From positions 1 through 39,716 of the forward strand of contig JBLILN010000015.1 in assembly GCA_047635695.1 (NCBI GenBank): a stretch of DNA of 39,716 nt, given 5' to 3'. Of the stretch, positions 15,752-24,566 are shown piece by piece. The notes under the pieces were generated by a model. The model saw only the letters and a list, made by a program, of their open reading frames with translations, searched no databases and was not told where the DNA came from. Source of the stretch: UBA2136 sp047635695 (GTDB lineage Bacteria > Pseudomonadota > Alphaproteobacteria > UBA2136). A program made the translations under genes and the position numbers. Each line of letters begins with the position of its first letter. Within the stretch, counting starts at the first letter, position 1.

Positions 15752-16864
15752 ATGAAGACCTTACTCATAACAATCTTACTTGTTTTTGCGCCTTGCGTTT
15801 TTGCAGGTCAAACATTTGCTGAATTTATAGCTCAAATCAAAATAGAAGCTGAACAACAAGGTATTCGTCCAACAGTTGTTGACGAACTCTTTGGCACAAA
15901 ACCGAAAGCGAACGCTTTTATAGTTGATCGTTATCGACCGCGCACTACCGATGAATTGTATATTGGTCGTGCACCCTGCAGAGGTTTTAAACCTCAAAAA
16001 AATGCCGATAAATTTTTAGAAAATCAATGTCGTTATCTTAGTAAAAAAAGGCTTACTAAAGCTAAAAAATTAATGAAAGATCCACTTATTCTTGCGGCTT
16101 TAATTAAAGTTGAGTCTGAATATGACGTTGATAAAGAAGCTATCGTTGCTTTGTGGAGTATTGAATCTTACTTTGGTTTATTTCAAGGTAAGCATAATAT
16201 ACCACATGTGTTGGCAACCCTTGCTTGGCACCCTAAAGAACGTCGAAATTCTTTATTTAAACGTGAATTATTTGCAGCACTTAAAATTTATGCTGCAGGC
16301 CATGTTACTAAAGAAAATTTCAAAGGCTCTTGGGCAGGCGCCATGGGACAAATTCAATTTATGCCTACAGCTTTTCTTACCTTCGCTCAAGATGGTGACG
16401 GTGATGGTAAAGCTGATATTTGGAATAATGAAGCCGACGCATTTGCATCTGCCGCTTGTTATTTAAAACATTTAGGCTGGCAAAAAGGTGCTAAATGGAA
16501 AGACGATTTTAAGCTGACGCAAAAAATCAACAAAGGTCTTTTTTATGAAACAGGTTTGAGTAAGGGAAAGGTCTACAAGCGTAATAAAAAAGGTAAGGTT
16601 GTTTACAACGAAGGTAAACCTGTTATTAGGAAGCATAAACCTTTCAGATTACCTATATATGCTTTTAAAGCGCGTGGTGTGCCTGTTCCTAAAGGTGTTA
16701 ACCCTAATAATTTTGCTTATTTGTATTTGCCAAATGGCAATAAAGCGCAGAAGAGCGGTTATTTTCTTTATGAAAACTTTCACGCAGTATTAAGCTGGAA
16801 CCTTTCAAGTTATTTTGCGTTTGGCATACTTTCTATTATGGATGAATTGAAGGAAGACCCCTAA
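15752..16864 (+). CDS. Lytic murein transglycosylase (MltB family, SLT_2)
   Basis: 370 residues from ATG 15752, chosen because AGGAGGT lies 8 nt upstream and a signal peptide follows at once (MKTLLITILLVFAPCVFA). The cysteine in that peptide has proline before it, so it is not a good lipobox. The catalytic glutamate is E138 in ALWSIESYFG; SWAGAMGQIQFMPTAFLTFA and DGDGDGKADIWNNEADAFASAACYL are diagnostic of MltB-type enzymes. It cleaves peptidoglycan glycan strands to 1,6-anhydromuropeptides in the periplasm. No C-terminal peptidoglycan-binding domain is present. A bidirectional terminator follows. Confidence 0.93.
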   Translation: MKTLLITILLVFAPCVFAGQTFAEFIAQIKIEAEQQGIRPTVVDELFGTKPKANAFIVDRYRPRTTDELYIGRAPCRGFKPQKNADKFLENQCRYLSKKRLTKAKKLMKDPLILAALIKVESEYDVDKEAIVALWSIESYFGLFQGKHNIPHVLATLAWHPKERRNSLFKRELFAALKIYAAGHVTKENFKGSWAGAMGQIQFMPTAFLTFAQDGDGDGKADIWNNEADAFASAACYLKHLGWQKGAKWKDDFKLTQKINKGLFYETGLSKGKVYKRNKKGKVVYNEGKPVIRKHKPFRLPIYAFKARGVPVPKGVNPNNFAYLYLPNGNKAQKSGYFLYENFHAVLSWNLSSYFAFGILSIMDELKEDP

Positions 16865-16910
16865 ATGTATATAAATTATACGCTATTTATGTTGTTGCGT
16901 TATCGAATTT

Positions 16911-16937
16911 AAAAGACCTCCGTTTGGAGGTCTTTTT
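16911..16937. terminator. Bidirectional terminator after the transglycosylase gene
   Basis: AAAAGACCTCC (16911-16921), loop GTTT, GGAGGTCTTTT (16926-16936), a perfect 11-bp stem. The minus-strand stop codon of the 97-residue gene abuts it. Confidence 0.85.
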
Positions 16938-17229
16938 ATCTGTGGGTACTATTTGGTATTTCTCTTAAATACTCGGCTTGCTCCATTGCTTTGTCTTGTA
17001 GACAGATACTCATTTTACCACTTTCATGTGCTTTTTTGAAAAGCTGAAGCGAAAAATCAGCGCCATTTGTTATCTGGTAATAACATTTGAAGGCTGCAGG
17101 GCCATATGTTTCTGCTATGAATTTAACTTCACGCATTTTTTTTGCGTTAAAAAAATGTAAAAATGGCGTCGCCACTGCGCTTGAAATGATTGTGGTAGAT
17201 ATAAAAAGGGTGAGTATAAGTTTTATCAT
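16936..17229 (-). CDS. Small secreted protein of unknown function
   Basis: 97 residues with a signal peptide (MIKLILTLFISTTIISSAVA, cleavage near residue 20). The mature part is helical and holds two cysteines (AAFKCYYQIT, MSICLQDK) that could bond. It ends QAEYLREIPNSTHR, and its TAA stop lies inside the A-tract of the shared terminator. No family is recognised. The ribosome binding site is close and weak (AGG just before the ATG). It is convergent with the transglycosylase gene and divergent from typA. Length and signal peptide support a real gene. Confidence 0.6.
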   Translation of the reverse strand: MIKLILTLFISTTIISSAVATPFLHFFNAKKMREVKFIAETYGPAAFKCYYQITNGADFSLQLFKKAHESGKMSICLQDKAMEQAEYLREIPNSTHR

Positions 17230-17452
17230 AACCTATTAAATGGTGTTTCAAATGTTAATTTCAAGCCTTAGTATGAGTTTGCAACTATCAATGTAAATCA
17301 TTTTTATTATTTGTGATGACGAGGTTGTTCATCTGTTAATTGTTGTTTACACGTTTTAATCTATTGCATTAACAATGACGATGGACTTGATAAGAGTTTA
17401 TGGCATAACCGCCTTTTTTTATACATAAATAATAAAAAAGTGGTCATAGTGG

Positions 17453-17481
17453 TTGAAATAGGCTACAAACCTCATTATATA
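17453..17481 (+). promoter_or_regulatory. Promoter of typA
   Basis: TTGAAA (17453-17458), 17-nt spacer, TATATA (17476-17481), 37 nt before the typA start. Good match to the sigma-70 consensus. Confidence 0.7.
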
Positions 17482-17517
17482 CACTAATACATTAAATTAT
17501 TAAAGGCTTTAACAAAT

Positions 17518-19347
17518 ATGCAAGAGATTAGAAATATCGCGATTATCGCTCACGTTGACCACGGGAAAACAACCCTTGTGGATGCAATGCTTAAGCAATC
17601 AGGAACATTCGACAACCAACACAAAGATGTTGATGAACGCGCAATGGATACTGATGACATTGAAAAAGAGCGTGGTATTACCATTCTTGCTAAGCCAACA
17701 GCTATTATTTACAAAGACACAGTGATTAACATTGTTGATACACCAGGTCACGCCGATTTCGGTGCTGAAGTTGAACGTATCCTTGGTATGGTTGACGGTG
17801 TTGTCCTTCTTATTGACGCCGCTGAAGGCCCAATGCCTCAAACTAAGTTTGTACTTGGTAAAGCGCTTAAACTTGGTCTGAAGCCTATTCTTGTTGTAAA
17901 CAAAGTTGACCGTGGCGATGCGCGTCCAGAAGAAGTTGTTGATGAAGCCTTCGACCTATTCGATAGCTTAGGTGCGACTGAAGAACAACTTGATTTCCCA
18001 ATTTTGTACGCTGTAGGCCGTGATGGCTGGGTAGACGTTGACTACAAGGAACATGGTGATACTGTACTTCCTTTACTTGACCTTGTGTTGACACACGTAC
18101 CAGAACCAGTTTCAAATATTGATGCACCATTTTCTATGCTTGCAACAACTGTCTCACGTGATCTTTACGTTGGTCGTATTATTACAGGCCGTATCGAAAC
18201 AGGTATTGCTAAAGTTAACATGCAAGTTAAAGACTTTGACCGTGACGGTAAAGTTATCGAAAAAGCTAAAATTACGAAGCTTTACAAATACCGCGGTTTA
18301 GAGCGTGTAGAAGTTGAAGAAGCTTTTGCAGGTGATATTATCGCCATTGCAGGTGTTTCAAAAGCCTTTGTATCTCACACAATTTGTGCGCCAGAAGTGA
18401 ATGAGCCTCTAGATTCAATCGAAATTGACCCGCCAACAATTGGTATGACTTTTTCTGTGAATGATTCACCACTTAAAGGTGAAGATGGTAAAAAGCTGAC
18501 ATCACGTGAAATTGGTGACCGCCTTTACCGTGAAGCAGAAGTTTCTGTTGGTTTAACAATTGAAGAAGGTGCAACTGCTGATTCATTTGAAGTAATGGGT
18601 CGTGGTGAACTACAACTTTCAATTTTGATTGAAAACATGCGCCGTGAAGGTTTTGAACTTTCAATTTCACGTCCACAAGTTATTTTTAAAGAAGTTGATG
18701 GCGTTAAACAAGAGCCTTATGAGGAAATTGTTGTAGACGTAGACGCTGAATATGCGGGTGCTGTTATGGAAAAAATGGGCTTACGCCGTGCGGAATGCAC
18801 AAACATGATCGCTGATCATGGTGGTAAGCAACGTTTAGTATTTGAAGCGCCAAGCCGTGGTATGATCGGTTACCGTAGTGAATTCTTAACGGATACAAAG
18901 GGTACAGGTATCCTAACACGCCAATTTAAAGAATATGGTCCTGTTAAATCAACGCCTGCTGGTCGCCGTAGTGGTGTGCTTGTTTCTATGGTTTCTGGTA
19001 CAACAACACCGTTTTCATTGTTTAACCTAGAAGACCGTGGTTTCATGTTCATTCACCCGGGTACGCCTGCTTATGACGGCATGATCATTGGTGAAAATGC
19101 TAAAACAGGTGACCTAGAAGTGAACCCTGTTAAAGGTAAGCAGCTTACAAACATGCGTGCATCTGGTAAAGATGAAGCCGTTAAGCCAACGACACCAAAA
19201 ATTATGTCACTAGAAGAAGCGTTAACATACATTCAAGACGATGAGCTTGTTGAGGTAACACCACAGTTCTTGCGTTTACGTAAGAAGGGCCTCGACAGTA
19301 ACTCACGTAAGAAGATGATGCGTGCGATGCAGTCTATGCAGACTTAA
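17518..19347 (+). CDS. typA: Translational GTPase TypA/BipA
   Basis: 609 residues, the standard length. GTPase motifs: G1 AHVDHGKT (11-18), G2 region ERGITI (51-56), G3 DTPGHADF (74-81), G4 NKVD (128-131). Then the translation-factor beta-barrel, EF-G-like domains (EVMGRGELQLSILIENMRREGFEL) and the BipA-specific C-terminal domain (YRSEFLTDTKGTGILTRQF, LRKKGLDSNSRKKMMRAMQ). It binds ribosomes and helps 50S assembly and stress or low-temperature growth. It is monocistronic, with a clear promoter and a strong terminator. The ribosome binding site is AAAGG about 12 nt from the ATG, a rather long spacing. Confidence 0.97.
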   Translation: MQEIRNIAIIAHVDHGKTTLVDAMLKQSGTFDNQHKDVDERAMDTDDIEKERGITILAKPTAIIYKDTVINIVDTPGHADFGAEVERILGMVDGVVLLIDAAEGPMPQTKFVLGKALKLGLKPILVVNKVDRGDARPEEVVDEAFDLFDSLGATEEQLDFPILYAVGRDGWVDVDYKEHGDTVLPLLDLVLTHVPEPVSNIDAPFSMLATTVSRDLYVGRIITGRIETGIAKVNMQVKDFDRDGKVIEKAKITKLYKYRGLERVEVEEAFAGDIIAIAGVSKAFVSHTICAPEVNEPLDSIEIDPPTIGMTFSVNDSPLKGEDGKKLTSREIGDRLYREAEVSVGLTIEEGATADSFEVMGRGELQLSILIENMRREGFELSISRPQVIFKEVDGVKQEPYEEIVVDVDAEYAGAVMEKMGLRRAECTNMIADHGGKQRLVFEAPSRGMIGYRSEFLTDTKGTGILTRQFKEYGPVKSTPAGRRSGVLVSMVSGTTTPFSLFNLEDRGFMFIHPGTPAYDGMIIGENAKTGDLEVNPVKGKQLTNMRASGKDEAVKPTTPKIMSLEEALTYIQDDELVEVTPQFLRLRKKGLDSNSRKKMMRAMQSMQT

Positions 19348-19362
19348 TATTTGCGAATTTAT

Positions 19363-19392
19363 AAAAAAGCACTATTTATAGTGCTTTTTTTT
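19363..19392 (+). terminator. Terminator of typA
   Basis: A6 GCACTA (19369-19374), loop TTTA, TAGTGC (19379-19384), then T8. Confidence 0.9.
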
Positions 19393-19460
19393 ATGCCTGA
19401 TGAGGGCTATATGCTAAGCTATACATAGTTAAATTTAATATATTTATAAGGAAGTATCAT

Positions 19461-19748
19461 ATGTCTAACGAAGGCTACCACGAACCTGTAGAAGAATTAT
19501 CAGATGCAACAAAAGACATGCATAAAGCGATTGTTTCATTGATGGAAGAACTTGAAGCTGTTGATTGGTATAACCAGCGTGTCGATGCTTGTAAGGACGA
19601 AGATTTGAAGGCTATACTTATACATAACCGCGATGAAGAAAAAGAACATGCGGCGATGGTGTTAGAATGGATCCGCCGAAAAGACCCTGTTATGGATAAA
19701 GAACTTAAAGATTTTTTATTCACAGATAAACCCATTGCACATAAGTAA
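19461..19748 (+). CDS. EncFtn-like ferritin (encapsulated ferritin family) without cargo peptide
   Basis: 95 residues that match the encapsulated-ferritin (EncFtn) family of Rhodospirillum: SLMEELEAVDWYNQRVDA and ILIHNRDEEKEHAAMVLEW. The ferroxidase residues known in EncFtn align as E30, E60 and H63, with W36 and Y37 also kept. Members form a two-helix half-ferritin that assembles as ring-shaped decamers and oxidises Fe(II), normally inside an encapsulin shell. Here the protein ends FTDKPIAHK, with no C-terminal LxIGSL-type targeting peptide, and no encapsulin gene is nearby. AAGGAAG precedes the ATG. Monocistronic. Iron handling is the likely role; location inside a shell is doubtful. Confidence 0.88.
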   Translation: MSNEGYHEPVEELSDATKDMHKAIVSLMEELEAVDWYNQRVDACKDEDLKAILIHNRDEEKEHAAMVLEWIRRKDPVMDKELKDFLFTDKPIAHK

Positions 19749-19904
19749 AAAACTGACATAAAGCCATTTTTTCACATAATTACGTCAGCTAAATGATAGG
19801 AATTGAAACGGAATTAAGGTGGTACTATAGCCGAATAAGTATGGTATTTAGGCGGTATTGAAATGGTTATGAGAATAAATACTTAAAATATGTCATGAAG
19901 CACA

Positions 19905-19932
19905 AAAAAAGACCTCCAAATGGAGTTCTTTT
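19905..19932 (-). terminator. Terminator of the 208-residue gene
   Basis: AAAAGACCTCC (19907-19917), loop AAAT, GGAGTTCTTTT (19922-19932), one mismatch. U-run on the minus strand. Nearly the same stem as the terminator at 16911. Confidence 0.65.
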
Positions 19933-20001
19933 AGTTCGGTGGTGGTAGGTTGTTAGTTTAAGTCAAACTCCAAATATTCGGACATTTTGTATGTTGCGCT
20001 G

Positions 20002-20628
20002 CTAGCTATAATAGCTGTATGCAGAGAAGAGTTTACTTTTTGAGCGCACATGCCACTGTTGTGCTTCAAAGAGACTGGCAACAACATCCACACTGTTATT
20101 GTCCATATCATTGCGCCTAATTACCACTCTTGTTGCACCTTTTTTTGCTTTTTCAATTTCTTTAAAACAACGGTTTAACAAAATGTCTTGTCGGCTTGGC
20201 TCTACAATGTTTATCGGCACATTTTGAAACTTTACACCTTGTTTGAATTCATATGGAGTAGGGATAAAAAGTTCATCTTTATGACGATATGAAATAGAAA
20301 TACCATCGGTGCGCTGTTCTTTTCTACCCGTGGCAGAGCTTGAGGTGAATCCATCATATATTTTGCAATCCTTGATGATAAAGCCCTGTGAATTAAGTTC
20401 ATTTTTAATAATAGCTTTGACTTTATCGTTCGCTTGTAAGGGGATTTCCAATGGTTTGTCATCTGTTATGATGCCCATTATAATATAACGGGCACATAAG
20501 TCCCGTATTTCTGCAACCTCTGCATCAAAATTAGCTTTTTCATTATCAAGCAATATTTGCTTTAAGGCTTCAGCGTGGTTTTTATGATCATCCGCAGATG
20601 GGATTTTTGTAAGTAGTACTTTTTTCAT
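20002..20628 (-). CDS. Protein of unknown function (cytosolic)
   Basis: 208 residues, no signal peptide or membrane segment. The N-terminal half is helical and charged (DDHKNHAEALKQILLDNEKANFDAEVAEIRDL). The centre (KVKAIIKNELNSQGFIIKDCKIYDGF) is alpha/beta. The C-terminal part has FVPTPYEF-like and VNIVEPSRQDILLNRCFKEIEKAKK segments, and ends in a serine/tyrosine-rich SAYSYYS. No family is recognised. The start ATG at 20628 has GAGG 9 nt upstream and a plausible promoter 70-100 nt upstream. It has its own terminator. Confidence 0.65.
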   Translation of the reverse strand: MKKVLLTKIPSADDHKNHAEALKQILLDNEKANFDAEVAEIRDLCARYIIMGIITDDKPLEIPLQANDKVKAIIKNELNSQGFIIKDCKIYDGFTSSSATGRKEQRTDGISISYRHKDELFIPTPYEFKQGVKFQNVPINIVEPSRQDILLNRCFKEIEKAKKGATRVVIRRNDMDNNSVDVVASLFEAQQWHVRSKSKLFSAYSYYS

Positions 20629-20697
20629 AAGGTTTTACCTCAAAAAATGAGTAAAAAAGGAAGCGACCCAAAAGGCCGTATGTGTAGTTATGCTTTA

Positions 20698-20727
20698 TAT
20701 ATATAGGTGATTGGTGCTGAAATTCAA
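20698..20727 (-). promoter_or_regulatory. Probable promoter of the 208-residue gene
   Basis: On the minus strand TTGAAT (20727-20722) lies 16-18 nt from TATATA within a TATATATATA run (20698-20705). Confidence 0.5.
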
Positions 20728-20756
20728 GTGTTTAAGCGTAAAAAGTATAGGCACTG

Positions 20757-20845
20757 AATCGTGTTGTCTTTGTGCCTTCGGACTTGTGCGCATTTAAACC
20801 TGTAATAACAGGACTAGCTCACCTCGTTGAACCTACTGTCTCAGC
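20757..20845. repeat. Structured intergenic element, copy B
   Basis: Shares order and spacing with copy A (24650-24770). CGTGTTGTC... leads to CCTTCGGACT (20774), then TTTAAACC, then the hairpin CCTGT-AATA-ACAGG (20799-20812), then GCTCACCTCGTTGAACCTACTG. In copy A the hairpin reads CCCAC-AGAT-GTGGG, so both arms changed together. Confidence 0.5.
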
Positions 20846-20956
20846 ATGATAGAATTTGTAATGATTGGTGTTTAAGGTTAAAACGCAACGAACCGCTGCC
20901 GAAAAGCATTAAAAAACAAAACAACAACGCTGATGGGGTTAAGCCGCCATTCGTGG

Positions 20957-21610
20957 CTAATTCCCCATGCGGACCTTTACACTGGCGGCATTAAGCGCGT
21001 CTTCAATAGCGCGCATGTTGACGGCATAAACATGTTCGGGCGTGCCTTTAAGGGCAAGGTTGCCAAAGTTAAGGCCGACAATTTCACCCTTACAGTTGAA
21101 GAAGGGGCCACCACTGTCGCCTGCAAAGGCCCAGTCACTTAAAAGGGCATTGAAGTAAAGGAGGCGGGTATCACTTTTAAAGCGTGCCATATTGTTAAAG
21201 CGGGCTTGTACAGCACCGAGGCGATGCTTTTCGCCAAAGGGGAAGCTGACCAGTTTAAGATTTTCACGTTTAATGGCACGGCGTGCAAGGGTAAGGGGTT
21301 TAACACCTTCAACGGGTTTGTTCAGCTTAAGGACAGCAATGTCTGGTTTGGGTGAAGAATAAAGAACCGTGGCTTGTACTTGCTTATTTGTTTTTGGAAT
21401 ATGTACCCAAATTTGAGTGATATCGGCAATAACATGGTGGTTGGTGAGGACGATATCATCTTCATATAAAACACCACTCCCCTTACCATTACCCTCTTTT
21501 AAAATAAGGGCGGCGCTCGACATTAGTTCTGCGTCATGTAGGCAGGTTTGTGCGGCTTGTGCCGTGTTGGTAAAAGCAAGGATGGCTAAACATGTTGTTA
21601 TAAACTTCAT
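20957..21610 (-). CDS. Secreted trypsin-like serine protease
   Basis: 217 residues with a signal peptide (MKFITTCLAILAFTNTAQA). The trypsin/HtrA-type triad is complete: H59 in VLTNHHVIAD, D90 in KPDIAVLKL, S166 in FAGDSGGPFF. No PDZ domain follows, so it is a minimal protease. It would act in the periplasm or outside. It lies 55 nt downstream of the Na/Pi cotransporter on the same strand and may be co-transcribed. Two lipoprotein proteases at 31-33 kb share the fold but are distant in sequence. Confidence 0.88.
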   Translation of the reverse strand: MKFITTCLAILAFTNTAQAAQTCLHDAELMSSAALILKEGNGKGSGVLYEDDIVLTNHHVIADITQIWVHIPKTNKQVQATVLYSSPKPDIAVLKLNKPVEGVKPLTLARRAIKRENLKLVSFPFGEKHRLGAVQARFNNMARFKSDTRLLYFNALLSDWAFAGDSGGPFFNCKGEIVGLNFGNLALKGTPEHVYAVNMRAIEDALNAASVKVRMGN

Positions 21611-21665
21611 TTACAATATCTTCTTCATTTATATTAATGTTACCAATTCTTGAAGCGAGAAGCAA

Positions 21666-23477
21666 TTAGGTATTCTCTGCCAGTGTTGCTGCGTCTACCC
21701 TTGAGTCGTTGTTTTTAAGTGCCTCGCGTTGCTCTAGCAATGTGACTGTGTCTTTCGCCATTTTACGGCTATGGTAAAAGGCACGCTGTAGTTTGTCGAT
21801 AATATCCATCTCAATAGTATAGGTGTCGAGGCGGTCGGCTGAATCGGCCACGAGGCGTTTGGTTTGGTGTTTAATGGATTTATCAAGCAGTACTTTAAAT
21901 TCTGCATTATCAATAGGGGTTGCGTCCTTTGCCAGTTTCACTTCTAGGGAAGTGATAGCCTTACTGCTGTACTTAAGCGCTTTTTCAGCCTTCAAAGCTA
22001 AGGCTTCAATGTTATTTGATGTGGCTTTGCTAACCTTGATGTTTTTGTTTTGACGCTTCATGCCAACGTCATAAAGCTCGTCACCGAAGAGGTCACTTAT
22101 ATTCTCAAGGCGATTGACGTTATTCATAAGCCACATAAGTTGTAAGCTTTCGTCAGCTGTTAAGTTTTGTGTACTAATTTGCCCAAGGTATGAAATGATT
22201 TGACCATAAAGTTCGTCAACGTCTCGTTCTTGTTTTTTCAGTTTACCAAGGGTGTCAATGTCACCCGTTAATACACTGGGTGTTGTTGCACGCATGAGTT
22301 TCAGCACGCGCGCTGCCATGTTGGCTGTTTCACTTCTTGCAGCGTTGATGGCCAATGAGGGTGTAGACAATAAGAAATTGTCGAGTAAAGTTGCCTCCAC
22401 ACGCCATTTTTTGCGTTTTGTTTTAATGAGCTTCGTTAAAATAGCGGCGATTTTATCGGTAAATGGTAAGTAAATAAGGGCGAGTGCAATGTTAAATACC
22501 GTATGCATGTGGGCAATTTGCCTTGGTACGGCACGGTCGGACGTTGAAAGCCCACTGGCGTCCATTAAAATAATGTTGTTCGTAAACCAGTCGGTGAATA
22601 TAAAGAATGCGACAAAGAACATTAAGGCGCCGCTGGTTTTGAAGAAAGCATGAGCAACGGCTGCACGCTGACCGTCTTGTGAGCTTTTTAGGCTGGCAAT
22701 GGCTGCTGTAAGGCAAGTACCAACGTTACAACCAAGCACCAGATAAAAAGCACCTGCGATAGACAAGAGCCCTTGATCTGTAAAGGCAATAACAATAGCA
22801 AGCGAAGCGGCGCTTGACTGCATGAGTGCTGTTATTACAAAACCAACGAGTACGCCGAGTAACGGTGACGAAATATGCGAAATGGTTTGTTTAACGATAG
22901 GAAGCGTTTGCAATAAGGACATGCTTTCACCAATAAGGAAAATACCGAAGAAGACAATACCAATGGCCATGATGACACGACCAAGGTGCCAATAGCTTTC
23001 CTTTTTTGAAAGGCTTTTAATAAAGAAGCCAATAATCACAAAAATAAGGGCGTATTGATTTAATTTAAAGGCAATGAGCTGCACAGTTAGCGTTGTACCA
23101 ATGTCAGAACCTAAAATAACACCGAGTGATTGTGGTAGTGTCATGAGTTTGGCAGAAATAAAACCAACCACCATGACTGTTGTGGCCGCGCTCGATTGAA
23201 CAATAGCCGTGACAGTTGCCCCTGTCATAAGGGCGGAAATTTTGTTTTTTGTCAGTGTGCCTAATATGTATTTAAGGCGTTCACCTGCTAGTGACTTGAA
23301 GGCTGATGTCATTTTGTCGAGGCCATAAAGTAAAAATGTAATACCACCCAATAACCCCATGATGGCGTGTGGCCACGTAAGTGCGGTCACTTTAAAGTTT
23401 GAAGCAAACGCAGGCGCACCTATGAGTAATAGGGCCGCGAATAGGATGAATATCATTAAGTATTTATTTTTTTGCAT
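21666..23477 (-). CDS. Na/Pi cotransporter family protein with PhoU-like domain
   Basis: 603 residues. The first half has eight or more membrane segments and the duplicated QSSA motifs of the NptA/YjbB/PNaS family: TAIVQSSAATTVM and ALMQSSAASLAIV, each followed by a glycine-rich GxxxGT block (GSDIGTTLT, GCNVGTCLT). The second half (from about 380) is a helical PhoU-like domain (KKQERDVDELYGQIISYL, NNVNRLENISDLFGDE). YjbB exports phosphate in E. coli, while animal homologues import it, so direction here is open. An extra N-terminal hydrophobic stretch ending APAFAS could be a signal peptide. Confidence 0.92.
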   Translation of the reverse strand: MQKNKYLMIFILFAALLLIGAPAFASNFKVTALTWPHAIMGLLGGITFLLYGLDKMTSAFKSLAGERLKYILGTLTKNKISALMTGATVTAIVQSSAATTVMVVGFISAKLMTLPQSLGVILGSDIGTTLTVQLIAFKLNQYALIFVIIGFFIKSLSKKESYWHLGRVIMAIGIVFFGIFLIGESMSLLQTLPIVKQTISHISSPLLGVLVGFVITALMQSSAASLAIVIAFTDQGLLSIAGAFYLVLGCNVGTCLTAAIASLKSSQDGQRAAVAHAFFKTSGALMFFVAFFIFTDWFTNNIILMDASGLSTSDRAVPRQIAHMHTVFNIALALIYLPFTDKIAAILTKLIKTKRKKWRVEATLLDNFLLSTPSLAINAARSETANMAARVLKLMRATTPSVLTGDIDTLGKLKKQERDVDELYGQIISYLGQISTQNLTADESLQLMWLMNNVNRLENISDLFGDELYDVGMKRQNKNIKVSKATSNNIEALALKAEKALKYSSKAITSLEVKLAKDATPIDNAEFKVLLDKSIKHQTKRLVADSADRLDTYTIEMDIIDKLQRAFYHSRKMAKDTVTLLEQREALKNNDSRVDAATLAENT

Positions 23478-23748
23478 TTTTTAAAGTAGCACTGTAACCA
23501 TTGAAATAGCTAGAATATAGTCATGAAATGAGGGTGTTGGCAGTAAAACAGCTAAAAAGATATTGTATTTTTATCTCAATTTATACTGTTTAAGGCAGTC
23601 GTTTAAACCAAGAAATGTACACATTGTTGAAAATAGGGACGAAAAATGTATTTTTTGTATTTAAAGCTCTTTTATCGTCGTTTTAGGCTGTTTAAAATGT
23701 TATACTTTGAAAAACAACAGATTAAAATGAATATTTTGGGGAATAATA

Positions 23749-24516
23749 ATGACAAAGAAGACACAAACAGCGCAAGAACCTAAAGCAGGTTTTTATCAAG
23801 AACCAATGATGCTGAACTCAGAAGCGCATAAAGATTTAAAATTTACACCGCTAACAGATTATTCACATGCAAAAAACGTGGGTAGCGCTTTGCTACTTGG
23901 GCATGAATTTATGATGGTTGCGAAAGAATACCCAATCGTCTTTGTTAAAGACGCTGAAGATAACTGGGACAGTGTTGTCCTTCTTTCATTAAAGACAGAC
24001 AGTAACCTATACGTTGGTAAAAAAGGCGAATGGTTGGGTCATTATGTACCAGCTGTTTACCGCCGTTACCCATTCATCCTTTCTACAGGTGCAGAACAAA
24101 CGGACTTTACCGTATGCTTTGACAACAAGAGCAAATGTTTCTCGACTAAAAAAGGTGAAGCTTTATTTACTGAAAAAGGCGAAAAAACAACAACATTAGA
24201 AAATATCATTAAGTTTTTAAACGACTTCCAGCTTAACCTAGAAGTAACAAAACAGTTTATGGCTAAAATGGTTGAACTCGACTTGCTGAAAAGCATCGAA
24301 GGTACATTCACGATGAAAGATGGTGAGAAATTCACTATGCGTGGCATGTGGGTGATTGACGAAGAAAAACTAGCAAGCCTTGATGAGAAGACAGTCGCAG
24401 TACTTTTCAAATCGGGTATGCTTGCTTGGATGCAGTTCCATGTGATGTCACTTTCAAACCTTGTGCCATTGGCCGATAAGTTTGCAGAGACACAGCAGGG
24501 TATTAAAGCAGCTTAA
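23749..24516 (+). CDS. SapC family protein
   Basis: 255 residues matching the SapC family of proteobacteria: FTPLTDYSHAKNVGSALLLGHEFMMVAKEYPIVFVKD, LLSLKTDSNLYVGKKGEWLGHYVPAVYRRYPF, and the C-terminal GMWVIDEEKLASLDEKTVAVLFKSGMLAWMQFHVMSL. The family is named from Campylobacter S-layer genes, but its biochemical role is unknown. No signal peptide is present. GGGGAATAATA precedes the ATG. It is monocistronic with a perfect terminator, and no S-layer or secretion genes are adjacent. Confidence 0.9.
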   Translation: MTKKTQTAQEPKAGFYQEPMMLNSEAHKDLKFTPLTDYSHAKNVGSALLLGHEFMMVAKEYPIVFVKDAEDNWDSVVLLSLKTDSNLYVGKKGEWLGHYVPAVYRRYPFILSTGAEQTDFTVCFDNKSKCFSTKKGEALFTEKGEKTTTLENIIKFLNDFQLNLEVTKQFMAKMVELDLLKSIEGTFTMKDGEKFTMRGMWVIDEEKLASLDEKTVAVLFKSGMLAWMQFHVMSLSNLVPLADKFAETQQGIKAA

Positions 24517-24539
24517 TTTTTATCTTTTAAAAATTAGGA

Positions 24540-24566
24540 ACAGGCGCTCTCGGGCGCCTGTTTTTA
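24540..24566 (+). terminator. Terminator of the SapC gene
   Basis: ACAGGCGC (24540-24547), loop TCTCGG, GCGCCTGT (24554-24561), then TTTTATTT. Confidence 0.9.

Larger units (their letters stand above)
20629..20956. other. Intergenic region with promoter and structured element B
   Basis: These 328 bases contain the promoter of the 208-residue gene and a GC-richer structured element (20769-20845) that resembles another at 24655-24740. No protein gene with a ribosome binding site is seen. Confidence 0.5.

Noticed and set aside
19790..19859. A 22-codon frame and three GGTGGTA-like repeats after the EncFtn-like gene
   Set aside because: No ribosome binding site, and the repeats are short and imperfect; also checked for a lost cargo-peptide sequence, none seen.
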